This document shows, piece after piece, positions 51,149 through 60,587 of a DNA stretch of 64,000 bases. Numbering within the stretch: the first letter of the stretch is position 1; every line of letters starts with the position of its first letter. The position numbers and the translations under genes are program-made. The notes beneath the pieces are model-generated. The model did no database searches. It was not told the DNA's origin and saw nothing but the letters and a program-made list of their open reading frames with translations. Source of the stretch: Yinghuangia seranimata (GTDB lineage: Bacteria > Actinomycetota > Actinomycetes > Streptomycetales > Streptomycetaceae); the NCBI RefSeq assembly GCF_029953285.1, contig NZ_JASAOI010000048.1:1-64000 (forward strand), given 5' to 3'.

Positions 51149-52249
51149 TCAGGCCGCCGGGTAGCGCTTGGCCCAGTGCGTCGGCGGACCTTCCGTGCTG
51201 TGCAGCGCGGCGGACTGCGTCATCTCCATCGAGAAGTCGTCGGCGAGCTGCAACAGCGTGCCGCGGCCCTCCAGTTCGGCGACCAAATCGGCGGGCAGCG
51301 CGGTCTCGCCGTGCATCGCGCCCAGCAGGTTGCCGCAGATCGAGCCGGTGGAGTCGCTGTCGCCGGAGTGGTTGACGGCCAGGAGCAGGCCGCTGCGCAC
51401 GTCCGGCGCGACCAACGCGCAGTACAGGCCGATCGACAGCGCCTCCTCGGCGGTCCAGCCCTGCCCGAGCTCCTCGACGCGGCCCGAGTCCGGCGTCCCG
51501 CCGCGCACCATGCGCAGCGCCGCCTCGACCGCGGCGACGGTCTCCTCGTGCCCCTCGTGCGCGGACGCCAGTTCGAGGGCTTCGCGCACACCGGCCTCGA
51601 CGGTCGCGCCCTGCATCACGGCGTGCACCACCACCGCGAACACCCCGGCGGACAGGTAGCCGGTCGGATGACCATGCGTCAGGACGGCGCACTCGAGGGC
51701 GAGTTGGAAGACCAGCTCGGGACTCCAGCCGACCAGCATGCCGAACGGCGCGGAGCGCATCACCGCGCCGCAGCCCTTGGAGTCGGCGTTCTTCGGCTTG
51801 TCGAGGGTGCCCATCACGTCGTCGTCGAGCCCGCGCAGGCAGGCGTGCCCAGGGGCACGCGAGCTGTAGAGCCACTCCTCGCGCACCAGCCAGCCCTCGT
51901 CGCGGCGTTCGTCGGGGCCCCACTCGCTCTGGGTGGCCTTCCAGCGCAGGTACGCGCGGTGCACGTCGGTCGGCGGGTGCCATGTGCCCTCGTCGCGGCG
52001 CACGTGCGCGCGTATGAGGCCCTCGACGGTGAACAGCGTCATCTGCGTGTCGTCGGTGATCGCGCCGCGCCGGTGGTACGCCGTGACGTACCCGGTCACG
52101 CCTTCCGCGCCGTGCTGGGCCCGGATCTCGTCCAGCGCGAGGAACTCGATGCCCGCGCCCAGCGCGTCACCGACCGCCCCGCCGAGCAGACAGCCCCTGA
52201 CCCGGCTGCGGAAGTCCTGCTGCCGCTCCCTGGACCACAGTGCGGCCAT
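51149..52249 (-). CDS. ADP-ribosylglycohydrolase (DraG-like)
   Basis: 366 residues with an all-helical DraG/ARH fold. The three metal motifs are intact: LLGGAVGDALGAGIEF near the N-terminus, RGAITDDTQMTLFTVEG and NHSGDSDSTGSICGNLLGA near the C-terminus, which coordinate two Mg ions. It should remove ADP-ribose from a protein, nucleic acid or small molecule. No ADP-ribosyltransferase lies next to it, so its target is unknown; in actinobacteria such orphans are common. It is cytoplasmic. ATG 52249 has AGGAACACC-type weak ribosome site. Confidence 0.94.
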   Translation of the reverse strand: MAALWSRERQQDFRSRVRGCLLGGAVGDALGAGIEFLALDEIRAQHGAEGVTGYVTAYHRRGAITDDTQMTLFTVEGLIRAHVRRDEGTWHPPTDVHRAYLRWKATQSEWGPDERRDEGWLVREEWLYSSRAPGHACLRGLDDDVMGTLDKPKNADSKGCGAVMRSAPFGMLVGWSPELVFQLALECAVLTHGHPTGYLSAGVFAVVVHAVMQGATVEAGVREALELASAHEGHEETVAAVEAALRMVRGGTPDSGRVEELGQGWTAEEALSIGLYCALVAPDVRSGLLLAVNHSGDSDSTGSICGNLLGAMHGETALPADLVAELEGRGTLLQLADDFSMEMTQSAALHSTEGPPTHWAKRYPAA

Positions 52250-52379
52250 GGGTGTTCCTCCCCGTCGCGTTCCGGGCGCGGGCCTCCGGCTCCCCTCCGG
52301 CGGCCCGCCCCCGTCCGTCCTGATGCGTCACGCACAGTCTGCGGCAGCGTACCCAGTGCCGGGCAACTGACGTCCTGGA

Positions 52380-52392
52380 ACTGACGTTCAGT
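52380..52392. promoter_or_regulatory. Weak operator candidate upstream of ADP-ribosylglycohydrolase
   Basis: ACTGA-CGT-TCAGT, 5-bp arms, about 131 nt upstream of the start and 54 nt after the fbiC stop. Short enough to occur by chance. Confidence 0.25.
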
Positions 52393-52445
52393 CAGATTCC
52401 GCTTCGCCGGAAGCCCTTCGGACCGACGGTGCGGTCGGTCGCGCG

Positions 52446-55028
52446 TCAGCCCAGGATCGGCAGCATGATCTTCTCGACCTCGGCGTCGTGCCGCCGCGCG
52501 ACCTCCTGCCGCTCCGCGCTGACCTCGCCGTACGTCGTCGTGCGCTGCCGGGCGCGGCGGCCGAGCGAGGCCGCCATCGACTCCAGTTCGGCGATCGACT
52601 TGCGCGACCCGTTGTCCGCGCCGGCCATGCGGGAGATGGTCTCCTCCATCAGCGTGCCGCCCATGTCGTTGGCGCCGCCCTGCAGCATCAGGTTGGTGCC
52701 CTCGACGCCGAGCTTGACCCAGCTGGTCTGGATGTTGGAGATCTTGCCGTGCAGCAGGATGCGCGCCATCGCGTGCACCGCGCGGTTGTCGCGCAGCGTC
52801 GGACCCGGGCGGGCGATGCCCGCCAGGTACACCGGCGCGTTGGTGTGCACGAACGGCAGCGTCACGAACTCCGTGAAGCCGCCCGTCTGGTCCTGGATGC
52901 GGCCGAGCAGCCGCAGGTGCGCCAGCCAGTGCGCGGGGGTGTCCACGTGCCCGTACATCATCGTCGAGCTCGACCGGATGCCCACCTCGTGCGCGGTGGT
53001 GACGACCTCCACCCATGTCGCGGCCGGGAGCTTGCCCTTGGTGAGGATCCACCGCACGTCGTCGTCGAGGATCTCCGCCGCGGTGCCGGGGATCGTGTCG
53101 AGTCCGGCCTCCTTGGCGGCGATCAGCCACTCGCGGATCGACATCCCGGTGCGGGTCGCGCCGTTGACGACCTCCATCGGCGAGAACGCGTGCACGTGCA
53201 TGTCCGGCACGCGCTTCTTCACCTCGCGCGCGATGTCGAAGTACGCGGTGCCGGGCAGGTCCGGGTGGATACCGCCCTGCATGCACACCTCGGTGGCGCC
53301 GACCGCCCAGGCCTGCTCGGCGCGTTCGCCGACCTGCTCGAGCGAGAGGGTGTACGCGTCGGCGTCGGTGCGGCGCTGCGCGAACGCGCAGAACCGGCAG
53401 CCGGTGTAGCAGACGTTGGTGAAGTTGATGTTCCGGTTGACGATGTACGTGATCTCGTCGCCCACCGTGTCGCGCCGCAAGTCGTCGGCGATGCGCGCGA
53501 GTTCGTCGAGCGCGGGGCCGTCGGAGTGGAACAGCGCGAGGGCCTGGTCGTCGGTCAGCAGCGTCGGGTCGGCGGCGGCCTGCGCGAGCGCGGCCTTCAC
53601 GTCGCCGTCGAGCCGCACCGGCGCGGCGGCGCCGTCCCTGCCGTACGCGGCCTGGCCGCGCAGCTCCTCCCAGTCGCCGTACACCTCGTCGAAGTCGTCG
53701 CGGCGGTCGGCCGTGCGGCCCGTCGTGTCGATCGTGACGTGCAGGTCGGTGCGCCCGCTGGCGGCGGCGAACAGGTCCTCGGGCTCCTGCCAGGGCCGGC
53801 CCTCGGGGTTGACGCCCTCCAGCGCCATGCCGTCGGCGTCGCTCAGCGCCCGCACGTGCGGCAGCACCCGCGGGTCGATCCACGGCTCGCCGCGGCGGAT
53901 GAACTCCGGGTAGATCGTGAGGCGTTCGCGCAGCGTGAAGCCGGACGCCGAGGTGCGCTCGGCGAGTTCGTCGATGTGCGGCCACGGGCGCTCGGGGTTG
54001 ACGTGGTCGGGGGTGAGCGGCGAGACGCCGCCCCAGTCGTCGATGCCCGCGCGGATCATCAGCGCGAACTCTTCGCCCACGAGGTTCGGCGGCGCCTGCA
54101 CGCGCGCCTTCGGCCCGAGCACGATGCGCGTGACGGCGATCGCGGCGGCCAGCTCCTGCAGGTCGGCGTCCGCGACCGAGCGCATCGCCGTGTCCGGCTT
54201 GGCGCGGAAGTTCTGGACGATGACCTCCTGGACGCCGCCGTACTGGCGGTGGATCCGGCGCATCGCGAACACGGACTCGGCGCGCTCGGCCATCGTCTCG
54301 CCGATGCCGATCAGGATGCCGGTGGTGAACGGCACGTTCGAGCGGCCGGCGTCCTCCAGGACGCGCAGCCGGACGGCCGGCTCCTTGTCGGGCGAGCCGT
54401 GGTGCGGGCCGCCGGGCTCCGACCAGAGGCGGGTCGCGGTGGTCTCCAGCATCATGCCCATCGACGGGCTGACCGGCTTGAGGCGCTGGAAGTCGGTCCA
54501 GGACAGCACGCCCGGGTTCAGGTGCGGGAGGAGGCCGGTCTCCTCCAGGACGCGGATGGACATGGCGCGGACGTACGAGAGCGTGTCGTCGTAGCCGTGC
54601 GCGTCCAGCCACTCGCGGGCCTCGGGCCAGCGGTCCTCGGGGCGGTCGCCGAGCGTGAACAGGGCCTCTTTGCAGCCCATCGCGGCGCCCTCGCGGGCGA
54701 TCTTGAGGACCTCGTCGGGGGTGAGGAACAGGCTGTGGCCGTCGCGCTTGAGCTTGCCGGGGACGGTCACGAACGTGCAGTAGTGGCACTTGTCACGACA
54801 CAACCGGGTCAGCGGAATGAACACTTTGCGGGAGTAGGTGATCACCCCGGCGCGGCCGACCGCGTCCAGGCCCGCGTCGCGGACGCGTGCGGCGGACGCG
54901 CACAGGTCGTCGAGGTCGGCGCCCTTGGCGTGCAGCAGCACCTCGGCTTCGGCGGCGTCCAGCATGACCCCGTCACGGGCACGGCGCAGCGCGCGCCGCA
55001 TCGCGTTTTCGGTAGGAGTCTGGGTCAT
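52446..55028 (-). CDS. fbiC: FO synthase (fused CofG/CofH), deazaflavin biosynthesis
   Basis: 860 residues, the length of actinobacterial FbiC. It carries two radical-SAM modules: CRDKCHYC in the CofG half (about residue 80) and CYTGCRFC in the CofH half (about residue 540). The CofG half has [16 protein letters not shown]; the CofH half has [20 protein letters not shown]. Together they join tyrosine to the ribityl-diaminouracil intermediate to make FO, the chromophore of F420. ATG 55028 follows GAGGGG. The other fbi genes are not here. An LLM oxidoreductase two genes upstream is a probable F420 user. A 19-bp palindrome lies in its promoter. Confidence 0.97.
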   Translation of the reverse strand: MTQTPTENAMRRALRRARDGVMLDAAEAEVLLHAKGADLDDLCASAARVRDAGLDAVGRAGVITYSRKVFIPLTRLCRDKCHYCTFVTVPGKLKRDGHSLFLTPDEVLKIAREGAAMGCKEALFTLGDRPEDRWPEAREWLDAHGYDDTLSYVRAMSIRVLEETGLLPHLNPGVLSWTDFQRLKPVSPSMGMMLETTATRLWSEPGGPHHGSPDKEPAVRLRVLEDAGRSNVPFTTGILIGIGETMAERAESVFAMRRIHRQYGGVQEVIVQNFRAKPDTAMRSVADADLQELAAAIAVTRIVLGPKARVQAPPNLVGEEFALMIRAGIDDWGGVSPLTPDHVNPERPWPHIDELAERTSASGFTLRERLTIYPEFIRRGEPWIDPRVLPHVRALSDADGMALEGVNPEGRPWQEPEDLFAAASGRTDLHVTIDTTGRTADRRDDFDEVYGDWEELRGQAAYGRDGAAAPVRLDGDVKAALAQAAADPTLLTDDQALALFHSDGPALDELARIADDLRRDTVGDEITYIVNRNINFTNVCYTGCRFCAFAQRRTDADAYTLSLEQVGERAEQAWAVGATEVCMQGGIHPDLPGTAYFDIAREVKKRVPDMHVHAFSPMEVVNGATRTGMSIREWLIAAKEAGLDTIPGTAAEILDDDVRWILTKGKLPAATWVEVVTTAHEVGIRSSSTMMYGHVDTPAHWLAHLRLLGRIQDQTGGFTEFVTLPFVHTNAPVYLAGIARPGPTLRDNRAVHAMARILLHGKISNIQTSWVKLGVEGTNLMLQGGANDMGGTLMEETISRMAGADNGSRKSIAELESMAASLGRRARQRTTTYGEVSAERQEVARRHDAEVEKIMLPILG

Positions 55029-55075
55029 GCGACACCCCTCGCTGTCGTGCTGTGTGACCGGTGGTTCCGGGAGAT

Positions 55076-55094
55076 TTGGTCCCGAACGGACCAA
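55076..55094 (-). promoter_or_regulatory. Inverted repeat in the fbiC promoter
   Basis: TTGGTCC-CGAAC-GGACCAA, 7-bp perfect arms, 48-66 nt upstream of fbiC, where a repressor would block initiation. Confidence 0.55.
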
Positions 55095-55170
55095 CTGTAG
55101 GCGGGCCCCCGGAAAGGTTCCTGCACTCGTGTCGCACATCACGTGCCGGCCGAGTACCGCACGGGAAACA

Positions 55171-55205
55171 CCGAGGCCGGACCGGAGATTCCGGCCCGGC
55201 CTCGG
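55171..55205 (-). terminator. Terminator after the amidohydrolase gene
   Basis: CCGAGGCCGG (55171-55180) with CCGGCCTCGG (55196-55205), and CCGGA with TCCGG inside, one mismatch and a GAT loop, 36 nt after the stop codon. Confidence 0.82.
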
Positions 55206-55240
55206 GATGTTCGGACGTGTCGCGGAGTACCGCGACAGGG

Positions 55241-56983
55241 TCAGAAGCTGACGGACTCCGGCGTCACCGTGTAGGTGTCCTTGCCAGACCGCAGGATGCG
55301 GCCGGCCAGCGCGCCGACCGTCTGGCCGTCGCGGATCGTCTCGACGCCGTTGACGCGGACCGACACGATGCCCTCCGACTCGGCGGTCAGGCGCGGGCTG
55401 TCGCCGGGCAGGTCGTGCATCAGGCGCGCCGGGCCGGAGTTGACCGTCTCCGGGTCGAACAGCACCAGGTCGGCGTAGTTGCCCTCGGTGATCGAGCCGC
55501 GGTCCTTGAGGCCGAACAGCTTGGCCGGGTCGGACGTCAGCATCTGCACCGCGCGCTCCAGCGAGACCAGCTTGCGGCCGCGCAGCGTGTCGCCCAGGAA
55601 GCGGGTGGTGTACGTGGCGCCGCACATGCGGTCGAGGTGCGCGCCCGCGTCCGAACCGCCGAGGATGACGTGCTCGTTCGTCCAGGTCTCCTGGCGCAGG
55701 TCCCACGAGGCCTGGTCGTTGTCGGTCGGCATCGGCCACAGCACGGTGCGCAGGTCGTCGTTGGCGCAGATCTCGACGAGCGTCTCGAAGTCGTCCTGGC
55801 CGCGCTCCTTGGCGATGTCCGCGACCTGGCGGCCCGACAGGCCCGCGTTGGCCTCGGAGTAGACGTCGCCGATGACGTAGCGGCCGAAGTCCGACAGGCG
55901 GCGGAAGACGCCCGCCTCGGGGCTCGTGGCGGCGGCGACCAGGCGGGCCTGGAGCTCCTTGTCGCGCAGCTTCTCGATGCGCTCGGCGACCGGCAGCGCC
56001 AGCGTCGGGCCCCACTCGCCCGGCATGAGGTTGAGCGCGCAGTAGGTCAGCAGCGACATGTTCATCGGCACCAGCACCGGCAGCGTGAGGATGACGATCT
56101 TGCCGCCCGCCTCGGCGGCCTTCTCCGACGCGTAGATCTGCCGCGGGACGCGGGTCGGCGCGGCGGAGTCGACGGTCAGCACGTTCCAGTTCATGGGACG
56201 CCCGGCGGTGACGGTCATCTGCGTGAGGAGCTCGATCTCCTCGTCGCTGAACTCGTCGTTGCAGCCCGCGACGATGACCTCGAGCTGGGTGCCCTCGTGG
56301 CGGCCGACCTCGGCGCACAGCGCCAGGACCTCTTCGGGGGTCGCGTGCCGCGACGGGACCGGCTTGCCGTCGCCGTCGGTGTGGCTGGCGCGGCCGGTGG
56401 AGAAGCCCAGCGCGCCGGCCTCCATCGCCTTCTTCAGCTCGGCGACCATCGCCGCGATCTGCTCGGGCGTGGCCTCCTTGCCGACCGAGTCCGGGCCCAT
56501 CACGTAGCGGCGGATGGCGCAGTGGCCGGCCATGAAGGCGGCGTTGACGCCGATGCTGCCGTCGAGCTTGTCGAGGAACTCGGCGAAGGTCTCCCAGCTC
56601 CAGTCGATGCCGGTCTCGAGGGCGGGCAGCGCCATGCCCTCGACCTTGGCCATCATGCGGCGCGTGTAGTCGGCGTCCTCGGCCTTGAGCGGGGCGAGGG
56701 TGAAGCCGCAGTTGCCGCCGACGATCGTGGTCACGCCGTGGTTGGCGGACGGGGTCGCGTACGCGTCCCAGTGCAGCTGGGCGTCGTAGTGCGTGTGCGG
56801 GTCGACGAAGCCGGGGGCCAGGACGAGGCCGGTGGCGTCCTCCGTGGTCGCGGCGTCCTCGGTGATGCTGCCGGCCGGGCCGACCGCGACGATACGGCCG
56901 TCCCGGATGCCCACGTCACCCCGGAATGAGGGCGCTCCCGTTCCGTCGACGACGGTGGCTCCGGTGATGAGGTGGTCGAGCAT
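55241..56983 (-). CDS. N-acyl-D-amino-acid deacylase-type amidohydrolase
   Basis: 580 residues, the amidohydrolase superfamily branch of D-aminoacylases. The first metal site is [17 protein letters not shown] (HxH and Asp), then SGAGHCAIR-like [13 protein letters not shown], the VVAGCNDE segment, and [17 protein letters not shown] with the catalytic Asp. The C-terminal beta-sandwich ends near [11 protein letters not shown]. Relatives cut N-acyl-D-amino acids or hydantoin-like amides; many catabolic-locus members have unknown substrates. ATG 56983 starts canonical [14 protein letters not shown]. It precedes fbiC by 212 nt with a terminator between. Confidence 0.92.
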   Translation of the reverse strand: MLDHLITGATVVDGTGAPSFRGDVGIRDGRIVAVGPAGSITEDAATTEDATGLVLAPGFVDPHTHYDAQLHWDAYATPSANHGVTTIVGGNCGFTLAPLKAEDADYTRRMMAKVEGMALPALETGIDWSWETFAEFLDKLDGSIGVNAAFMAGHCAIRRYVMGPDSVGKEATPEQIAAMVAELKKAMEAGALGFSTGRASHTDGDGKPVPSRHATPEEVLALCAEVGRHEGTQLEVIVAGCNDEFSDEEIELLTQMTVTAGRPMNWNVLTVDSAAPTRVPRQIYASEKAAEAGGKIVILTLPVLVPMNMSLLTYCALNLMPGEWGPTLALPVAERIEKLRDKELQARLVAAATSPEAGVFRRLSDFGRYVIGDVYSEANAGLSGRQVADIAKERGQDDFETLVEICANDDLRTVLWPMPTDNDQASWDLRQETWTNEHVILGGSDAGAHLDRMCGATYTTRFLGDTLRGRKLVSLERAVQMLTSDPAKLFGLKDRGSITEGNYADLVLFDPETVNSGPARLMHDLPGDSPRLTAESEGIVSVRVNGVETIRDGQTVGALAGRILRSGKDTYTVTPESVSF

Positions 56984-57102
56984 GACCCGGGCTCCCTACT
57001 GCTCAGATGCCTGCGATGCCTGGCGGTGCTGGTGTTTCCCGCGGTGACGGGGGCATCGAACCGCGATTTCCTGATGGTACGTCAGATCCCTCGATTGGCG
57101 AG

Positions 57103-57160
57103 GGGCCCGAGGCCGTGAGTTGAAACTCACCTTAGGCATGCCTAACCAGGCCTCGGGCCC
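57103..57160 (-). terminator. Nested three-hairpin structure after the LLM gene
   Basis: Outer 12-bp stem GGGCCCGAGGCC (57103-57114) with 57149-57160 encloses two small hairpins: GTGAGT-TGAA-ACTCAC (57115-57130) and the perfect palindrome TTAGGCATGCCTAA (57132-57145). The whole is a three-way-junction-like terminator 40 nt after the LLM stop; the inner palindrome also resembles a metal-regulator half-site. Confidence 0.75.
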
Positions 57161-57199
57161 TGCCCGCCACGTGTCGACCTGCCCTTTTGCGGGCGTCGG

Positions 57200-58150
57200 C
57201 TACTTGTTCAGCAGCGGTGCGACCTGCGTCGAGAACGCCTCGATCTGGTCGAGCAGCTCCTGCAGCGTGCGGTTGCGGAAGCGGATCTGGATCTGGTTGG
57301 CGCCCTGCTCGCCGTACCAGCGCAGCGACTCGGCGATCTTCTCCGGGCTGCCCGACAGCGTGTGCTCGCCGACCTCCCAGTCGGGCGTGCCGACGTAGAG
57401 CATCTCGGTGATCGCGCCGATGTCCATCGGCTCGTCCGCGCGGCCGCACTCCTCGCGCAGCCGGCGCAGCTCGGCGACCTGGTCGGGGAACGTCGAGCGC
57501 GGGCTGCCCTGCGGGAGCCAGCCGTCGGCGTACTTGGCGACCCGCTTGAGCGCGGCGCCGGCCGAGCCGCCGATCCAGATCGGCGGGCGCGGGCCCTGCA
57601 CCGGGCGCGGGCGCTGGCCCATGTCCTTGACGGTGAAGCGCTTGCCCTCGTAGCTGACGAACTCCTCGCGGAGCGCGAGGTCGAGCAGCTCCAGCGACTC
57701 GTTGAGCGCGGGGCCGCGGTCCTTGAAGTCGAGGCCGAACATCTCGAACTCGGCCTCGACGTGTCCGGCGCCGGCGCCGATGATCGCGCGGCCCTTCGAG
57801 ATGACGTCGAGGGTCGCGAACGCCTTCGCGGTCATCAGCGGGTGGCGGTACGCCAGGATCGCCACGTGGCTGACGAGGCGCACGTTCTCGGTGATGCCTG
57901 CGAGCCAGCCGAGGGTGGTCATGGTGTCCCACCACTCGGTGCCCATCATCCCGGCGTGGCTGCGCGGAATCGCGGTGTGGTCACAGACCGCGATGTAGGC
58001 GAAGCCGCCCCGGTCGCACGCCTGCGCGACGGCGGCCAGGTCGTCGGGGGTCGCGTTCTCCTCCCACGCCTCGGCGTACAGCTTGCTCTGCGACTGGATC
58101 GGCAGCTGCATGCCGTAGTGCAGTACGCCGGGGGTCAGGATCGCGGCCAT
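57200..58150 (-). CDS. LLM-class F420-dependent oxidoreductase
   Basis: 316 residues of the luciferase-like TIM barrel. LHYGMQLPIQSQ opens it, FAYIAVCDHTAIPRS follows, and VRLVSHVAILAYRHPLMTAK with ISKGRAIIGAGAGHVEAEFE form the flavin/F420 site. RPRPVQGPRPPIWIGGSAGA and SGSPEKIAESLRWYGEQG are the usual later blocks. The family uses F420 or FMN; the actinobacterial style and nearby fbiC favour F420. The substrate is unknown. ATG 58150 follows GGGAGTC. It is divergent from the enoyl-CoA hydratase gene. Confidence 0.93.
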   Translation of the reverse strand: MAAILTPGVLHYGMQLPIQSQSKLYAEAWEENATPDDLAAVAQACDRGGFAYIAVCDHTAIPRSHAGMMGTEWWDTMTTLGWLAGITENVRLVSHVAILAYRHPLMTAKAFATLDVISKGRAIIGAGAGHVEAEFEMFGLDFKDRGPALNESLELLDLALREEFVSYEGKRFTVKDMGQRPRPVQGPRPPIWIGGSAGAALKRVAKYADGWLPQGSPRSTFPDQVAELRRLREECGRADEPMDIGAITEMLYVGTPDWEVGEHTLSGSPEKIAESLRWYGEQGANQIQIRFRNRTLQELLDQIEAFSTQVAPLLNK

Positions 58151-58256
58151 GGGGACTCCCTTGTCTCACCTTGTGTCATCTGCAGACGGGTCACATACTC
58201 CGATCTAACACACCGTCAGACAAGACCGATCGGGCCGGACCGAGGGGGACAGGCAC

Positions 58257-59090
58257 GTGATCAACACCACCGATCCGACGATCGAGCCGGGCCAGGAGCG
58301 GATGCGACTGCACGTCGAGGACGGTGTCGGCGTGCTCACGCTCTGTCGCCCCGAGAAGCTGAACGGGTGGAGCTGGGAGTCCAGCCGGCAGCTCGGCGTG
58401 ATGGCCGACCGGATCCGCTTCGACCCGGCCATCCGGGTCGTCCTCCTCCGCGCCGAAGGCCGCGCCTTCTGCGCCGGCATCGACGTCACCGCGCCCGGCG
58501 GCAACATCACCGGCCGCTCCGGCGCCGAGCGCACCCGCAACTACTACGAGGGCCTGCGCTGGGTCCACGAACGCTTCCGCGCCTTCGCCCGCCTCCCCCA
58601 GCCGGTCGTCGCCTCGGTGCAGGGGTACGCCCTCGGCTTCGGCTTCGAGCTCGCCCTCCTCGCCGACATCCGCGTCGCCGCCGACGACGCGGTCTTCGCC
58701 CTGCCCGAGGCCCAGCTCGGCGTGGCCGTCGACGCCGGCGGCGACATGCGCATCGCCCGCGAGGCCGGCGCCGGCTGGGCCAAGTACCTCGCCCTGACCG
58801 GCCGCCGCATCGACGCCCCGACCGCCGAACGCCTCAACCTGGTCCAGCTGGTCGTCCCCCGCGACGACCTCGACAAGACCGCCCGCGAAATAGCCGACCA
58901 GATAGCCGCCAACGCCCCCCTCGCCGTCCAGGGCATCAAACGCAGCATCGACTCCTACGCCGACGCCGCCCTGGACACCGCCCTGGCCCAAACCGCCCTC
59001 ACCGCCGCCGTCACCCTCGCCTCCGAAGACATAACCGAGGGCTACACCGCCAAGGCCGCCAAGCGGACGCCTGGCTTCGAGGGCAAGTAG
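58257..59090 (+). CDS. Enoyl-CoA hydratase/isomerase (crotonase family)
   Basis: 277 residues. The oxyanion-hole strand RAEGRAFCAGIDVTAPGGN and the second block ASVQGYALGFGFELALLADI carry the CoA and catalytic sites, and FALPEAQLGVAVDAGGD supplies the second Glu. The C-terminal helix ANAPLAVQGIKRSID is typical. The usual role is hydration of 2-enoyl-CoA in beta-oxidation. The start is GTG 58257, preceded by GAGGGGG. Its 3' end has many AT-ended codons (ATA) unlike the surroundings but stays in frame. Divergent from the LLM gene by 106 nt. Confidence 0.93.
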   Translation: MINTTDPTIEPGQERMRLHVEDGVGVLTLCRPEKLNGWSWESSRQLGVMADRIRFDPAIRVVLLRAEGRAFCAGIDVTAPGGNITGRSGAERTRNYYEGLRWVHERFRAFARLPQPVVASVQGYALGFGFELALLADIRVAADDAVFALPEAQLGVAVDAGGDMRIAREAGAGWAKYLALTGRRIDAPTAERLNLVQLVVPRDDLDKTAREIADQIAANAPLAVQGIKRSIDSYADAALDTALAQTALTAAVTLASEDITEGYTAKAAKRTPGFEGK

Positions 59091-59117
59091 CAACTCACGC
59101 CGACCGGTTGTCGCCGA

Positions 59118-59882
59118 CTACGTGCCGAGGGCGTAGCCGAAGTACGTCACCAGGGGGGCGCCCTTGGTTTCGAAGTCGACCAGGGGCGGGATCTGTTCGT
59201 CGGTGATGCGGCCCTTGACGCGGCTGCGGGTGGCGGTGACGAGTTTCAGGGGGCTGCGGGGCTTGAAGCCGCGGACGTCGCCTGGGGTCAGGCCGTGGGT
59301 GGTGAACAACGCGGCGAGTTCGGTCGGGGGGCGGAGGCGGGCGGCGGAGTAGCGGGTCGGGGGCATGATCCGGGTGGCGCGGAAGCGTTGGAAGGCGCCC
59401 AGGTAGATCAGTTTGGCGAGCCAGGTGCGGTTGACCGTGTCGTAGGTCAGGACGCCGCCGGGGGCGAGGACGCGGGCGGCTTCGGCGATCACGCGGGCTG
59501 GATTCTCGGTGACTTCGAGGGTGTCGGCCAGGTGCACCAAGCCGAAGGCGTCTGGTTCGAGGGGGAGTTCCTCGGCGGTCGCGACGGTGTGGGTGACCGT
59601 CGTGGCGCGGGATTTGCTTGCGGTTGCGGCCAGTTCGACTGCCGCGGGTGAGGGGTCGACGGCGGTGGTTTCGAAGCCGAGGCCGGCCAGTGAGTCGGCG
59701 AGGGGGCCGTGGCCGTTGCCGACGACGAGGGCGTTGCGGCCCGACGGGGCGATGTCGAGGCGGGTGAGGAGCTCGCGCAGGTAGGCGAGTCTGACGTCCT
59801 GGAAGGCGAGGGCCCGGATGTGGCGGCCGTCGATCGCGTGCGGGTCGGTGGTGTCGAGTTCGATGCGCGGTGTCGCGGCCAT
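59118..59882 (-). CDS. Class I SAM-dependent methyltransferase (UbiG-like)
   Basis: 254 residues. Motif I is ALVVGNGHGPLADSLAG, followed by the acidic end of strand 2 (TTAVDPSPAAVELA), LVHLADTLEVTE as motif II and ARVLAPGGVLTYDTVN as motif III, the layout of Methyltransf_11/25 enzymes. The closest look is UbiG/3-demethylubiquinone-like, but actinobacteria use menaquinone, so the acceptor is unknown. ATG 59882 has GAGGGGA. Two perfect palindromes in its promoter imply tight repression; the regulator is not encoded here. Confidence 0.9.
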   Translation of the reverse strand: MAATPRIELDTTDPHAIDGRHIRALAFQDVRLAYLRELLTRLDIAPSGRNALVVGNGHGPLADSLAGLGFETTAVDPSPAAVELAATASKSRATTVTHTVATAEELPLEPDAFGLVHLADTLEVTENPARVIAEAARVLAPGGVLTYDTVNRTWLAKLIYLGAFQRFRATRIMPPTRYSAARLRPPTELAALFTTHGLTPGDVRGFKPRSPLKLVTATRSRVKGRITDEQIPPLVDFETKGAPLVTYFGYALGT

Positions 59883-59902
59883 GACGGAGTCCCCTCTCCA
59901 CG

Positions 59903-59945
59903 GTTCCCTCGGGGAACTTAACATGGAGAGGTTCCCTCAGGGAAC
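59903..59945 (-). promoter_or_regulatory. Twin 15-bp operators of the methyltransferase gene
   Basis: GTTCCC-TCG-GGGAAC (59903-59917) and GTTCCCTCAGGGAAC (59931-59945) are perfect palindromes 28 bp apart, 21 to 63 nt upstream of the methyltransferase start, in a position to cover the promoter. Confidence 0.75.
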
Positions 59946-59956
59946 TCAAGGGTGGG

Positions 59957-60541
59957 TCAGCGGAGGCCCGCCGCCTTCGCGAGGCGGTCGGCTTCGGAGG
60001 TGCCGAGGCGGGGGCGTTCGCCGGAGCGTTCGTACAAGGTCATGGCCGACCCGCCCGGGAGCATCGCGACGCCGGCGAAGCGGCCGTCGCCGGCGAACAG
60101 GACGGTGCGCGGCTCGGTGCTCGGGTCCGGGCCGTCCGGTTCGAGTGCGGACACCGGGACGCGGGTGAAGAGCGACCCGGCGTCCTGCCCCTGGCCGTCG
60201 AGGAGGACCATCCGCCGCGAGGTGTACGGACGGGGTTCGCGGTCCATGCGGATGGCGACCTCCTCGAACGGGTAGTGCCGCAGGACCCGCCGCATCCGCG
60301 CGTACGGCCGGTTCTCGGCCCCGATGAACATCCACGCGCCCGCCACGACGAGCACCTCGCCGATGAGGTACCGCGGTTCCGCCAGCACCGCGGCGAGCAC
60401 CACGAAGGCCGCGCCGATCGCGCCCCACAGGATGAACCGCTTGCGCAGCATGAGGCGTTGCGGTGTCTCGACGATGCGGCGGACCTCCGCGTCGTCCCAT
60501 GCCACGGCACCGACGGGGCGCGATGCGGACGCCGAACCCAT
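59957..60541 (-). CDS. Two-helix membrane protein in the WXG100 cassette
   Basis: 194 residues. A short cytoplasmic lead with VAWDDAEVRRIVETPQRL precedes two membrane helices (about 36-53 and 58-75). A soluble C-terminal domain of about 110 residues is mixed alpha/beta, with RYYPFEEV-like RHYPFEEVAIRMDREP and FAGDGRFAGVAMLPGG. I recognise no family. ATG 60541 has GGAGGAG. It is the last gene of a four-gene leftward run starting with a WXG100 protein, and could be a membrane partner or an immunity protein. The WXG-containing neighbours argue for type VII secretion context. Confidence 0.7.
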   Translation of the reverse strand: MGSASASRPVGAVAWDDAEVRRIVETPQRLMLRKRFILWGAIGAAFVVLAAVLAEPRYLIGEVLVVAGAWMFIGAENRPYARMRRVLRHYPFEEVAIRMDREPRPYTSRRMVLLDGQGQDAGSLFTRVPVSALEPDGPDPSTEPRTVLFAGDGRFAGVAMLPGGSAMTLYERSGERPRLGTSEADRLAKAAGLR

Positions 60542-60587
60542 GTCTCCTCCTGACGGCGCGACGTGCGGCGCGACCTGACGACGGACC

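Noticed and set aside
52096-54789. A long minus-strand frame overlapping fbiC
   Set aside because: It runs out of frame with both radical-SAM motifs; the FbiC frame explains the region.
58860-59090. Recent transfer of the enoyl-CoA hydratase 3' end
   Set aside because: A few ATA codons look odd, but the frame and family motifs are continuous and the neighbouring DNA is similar.
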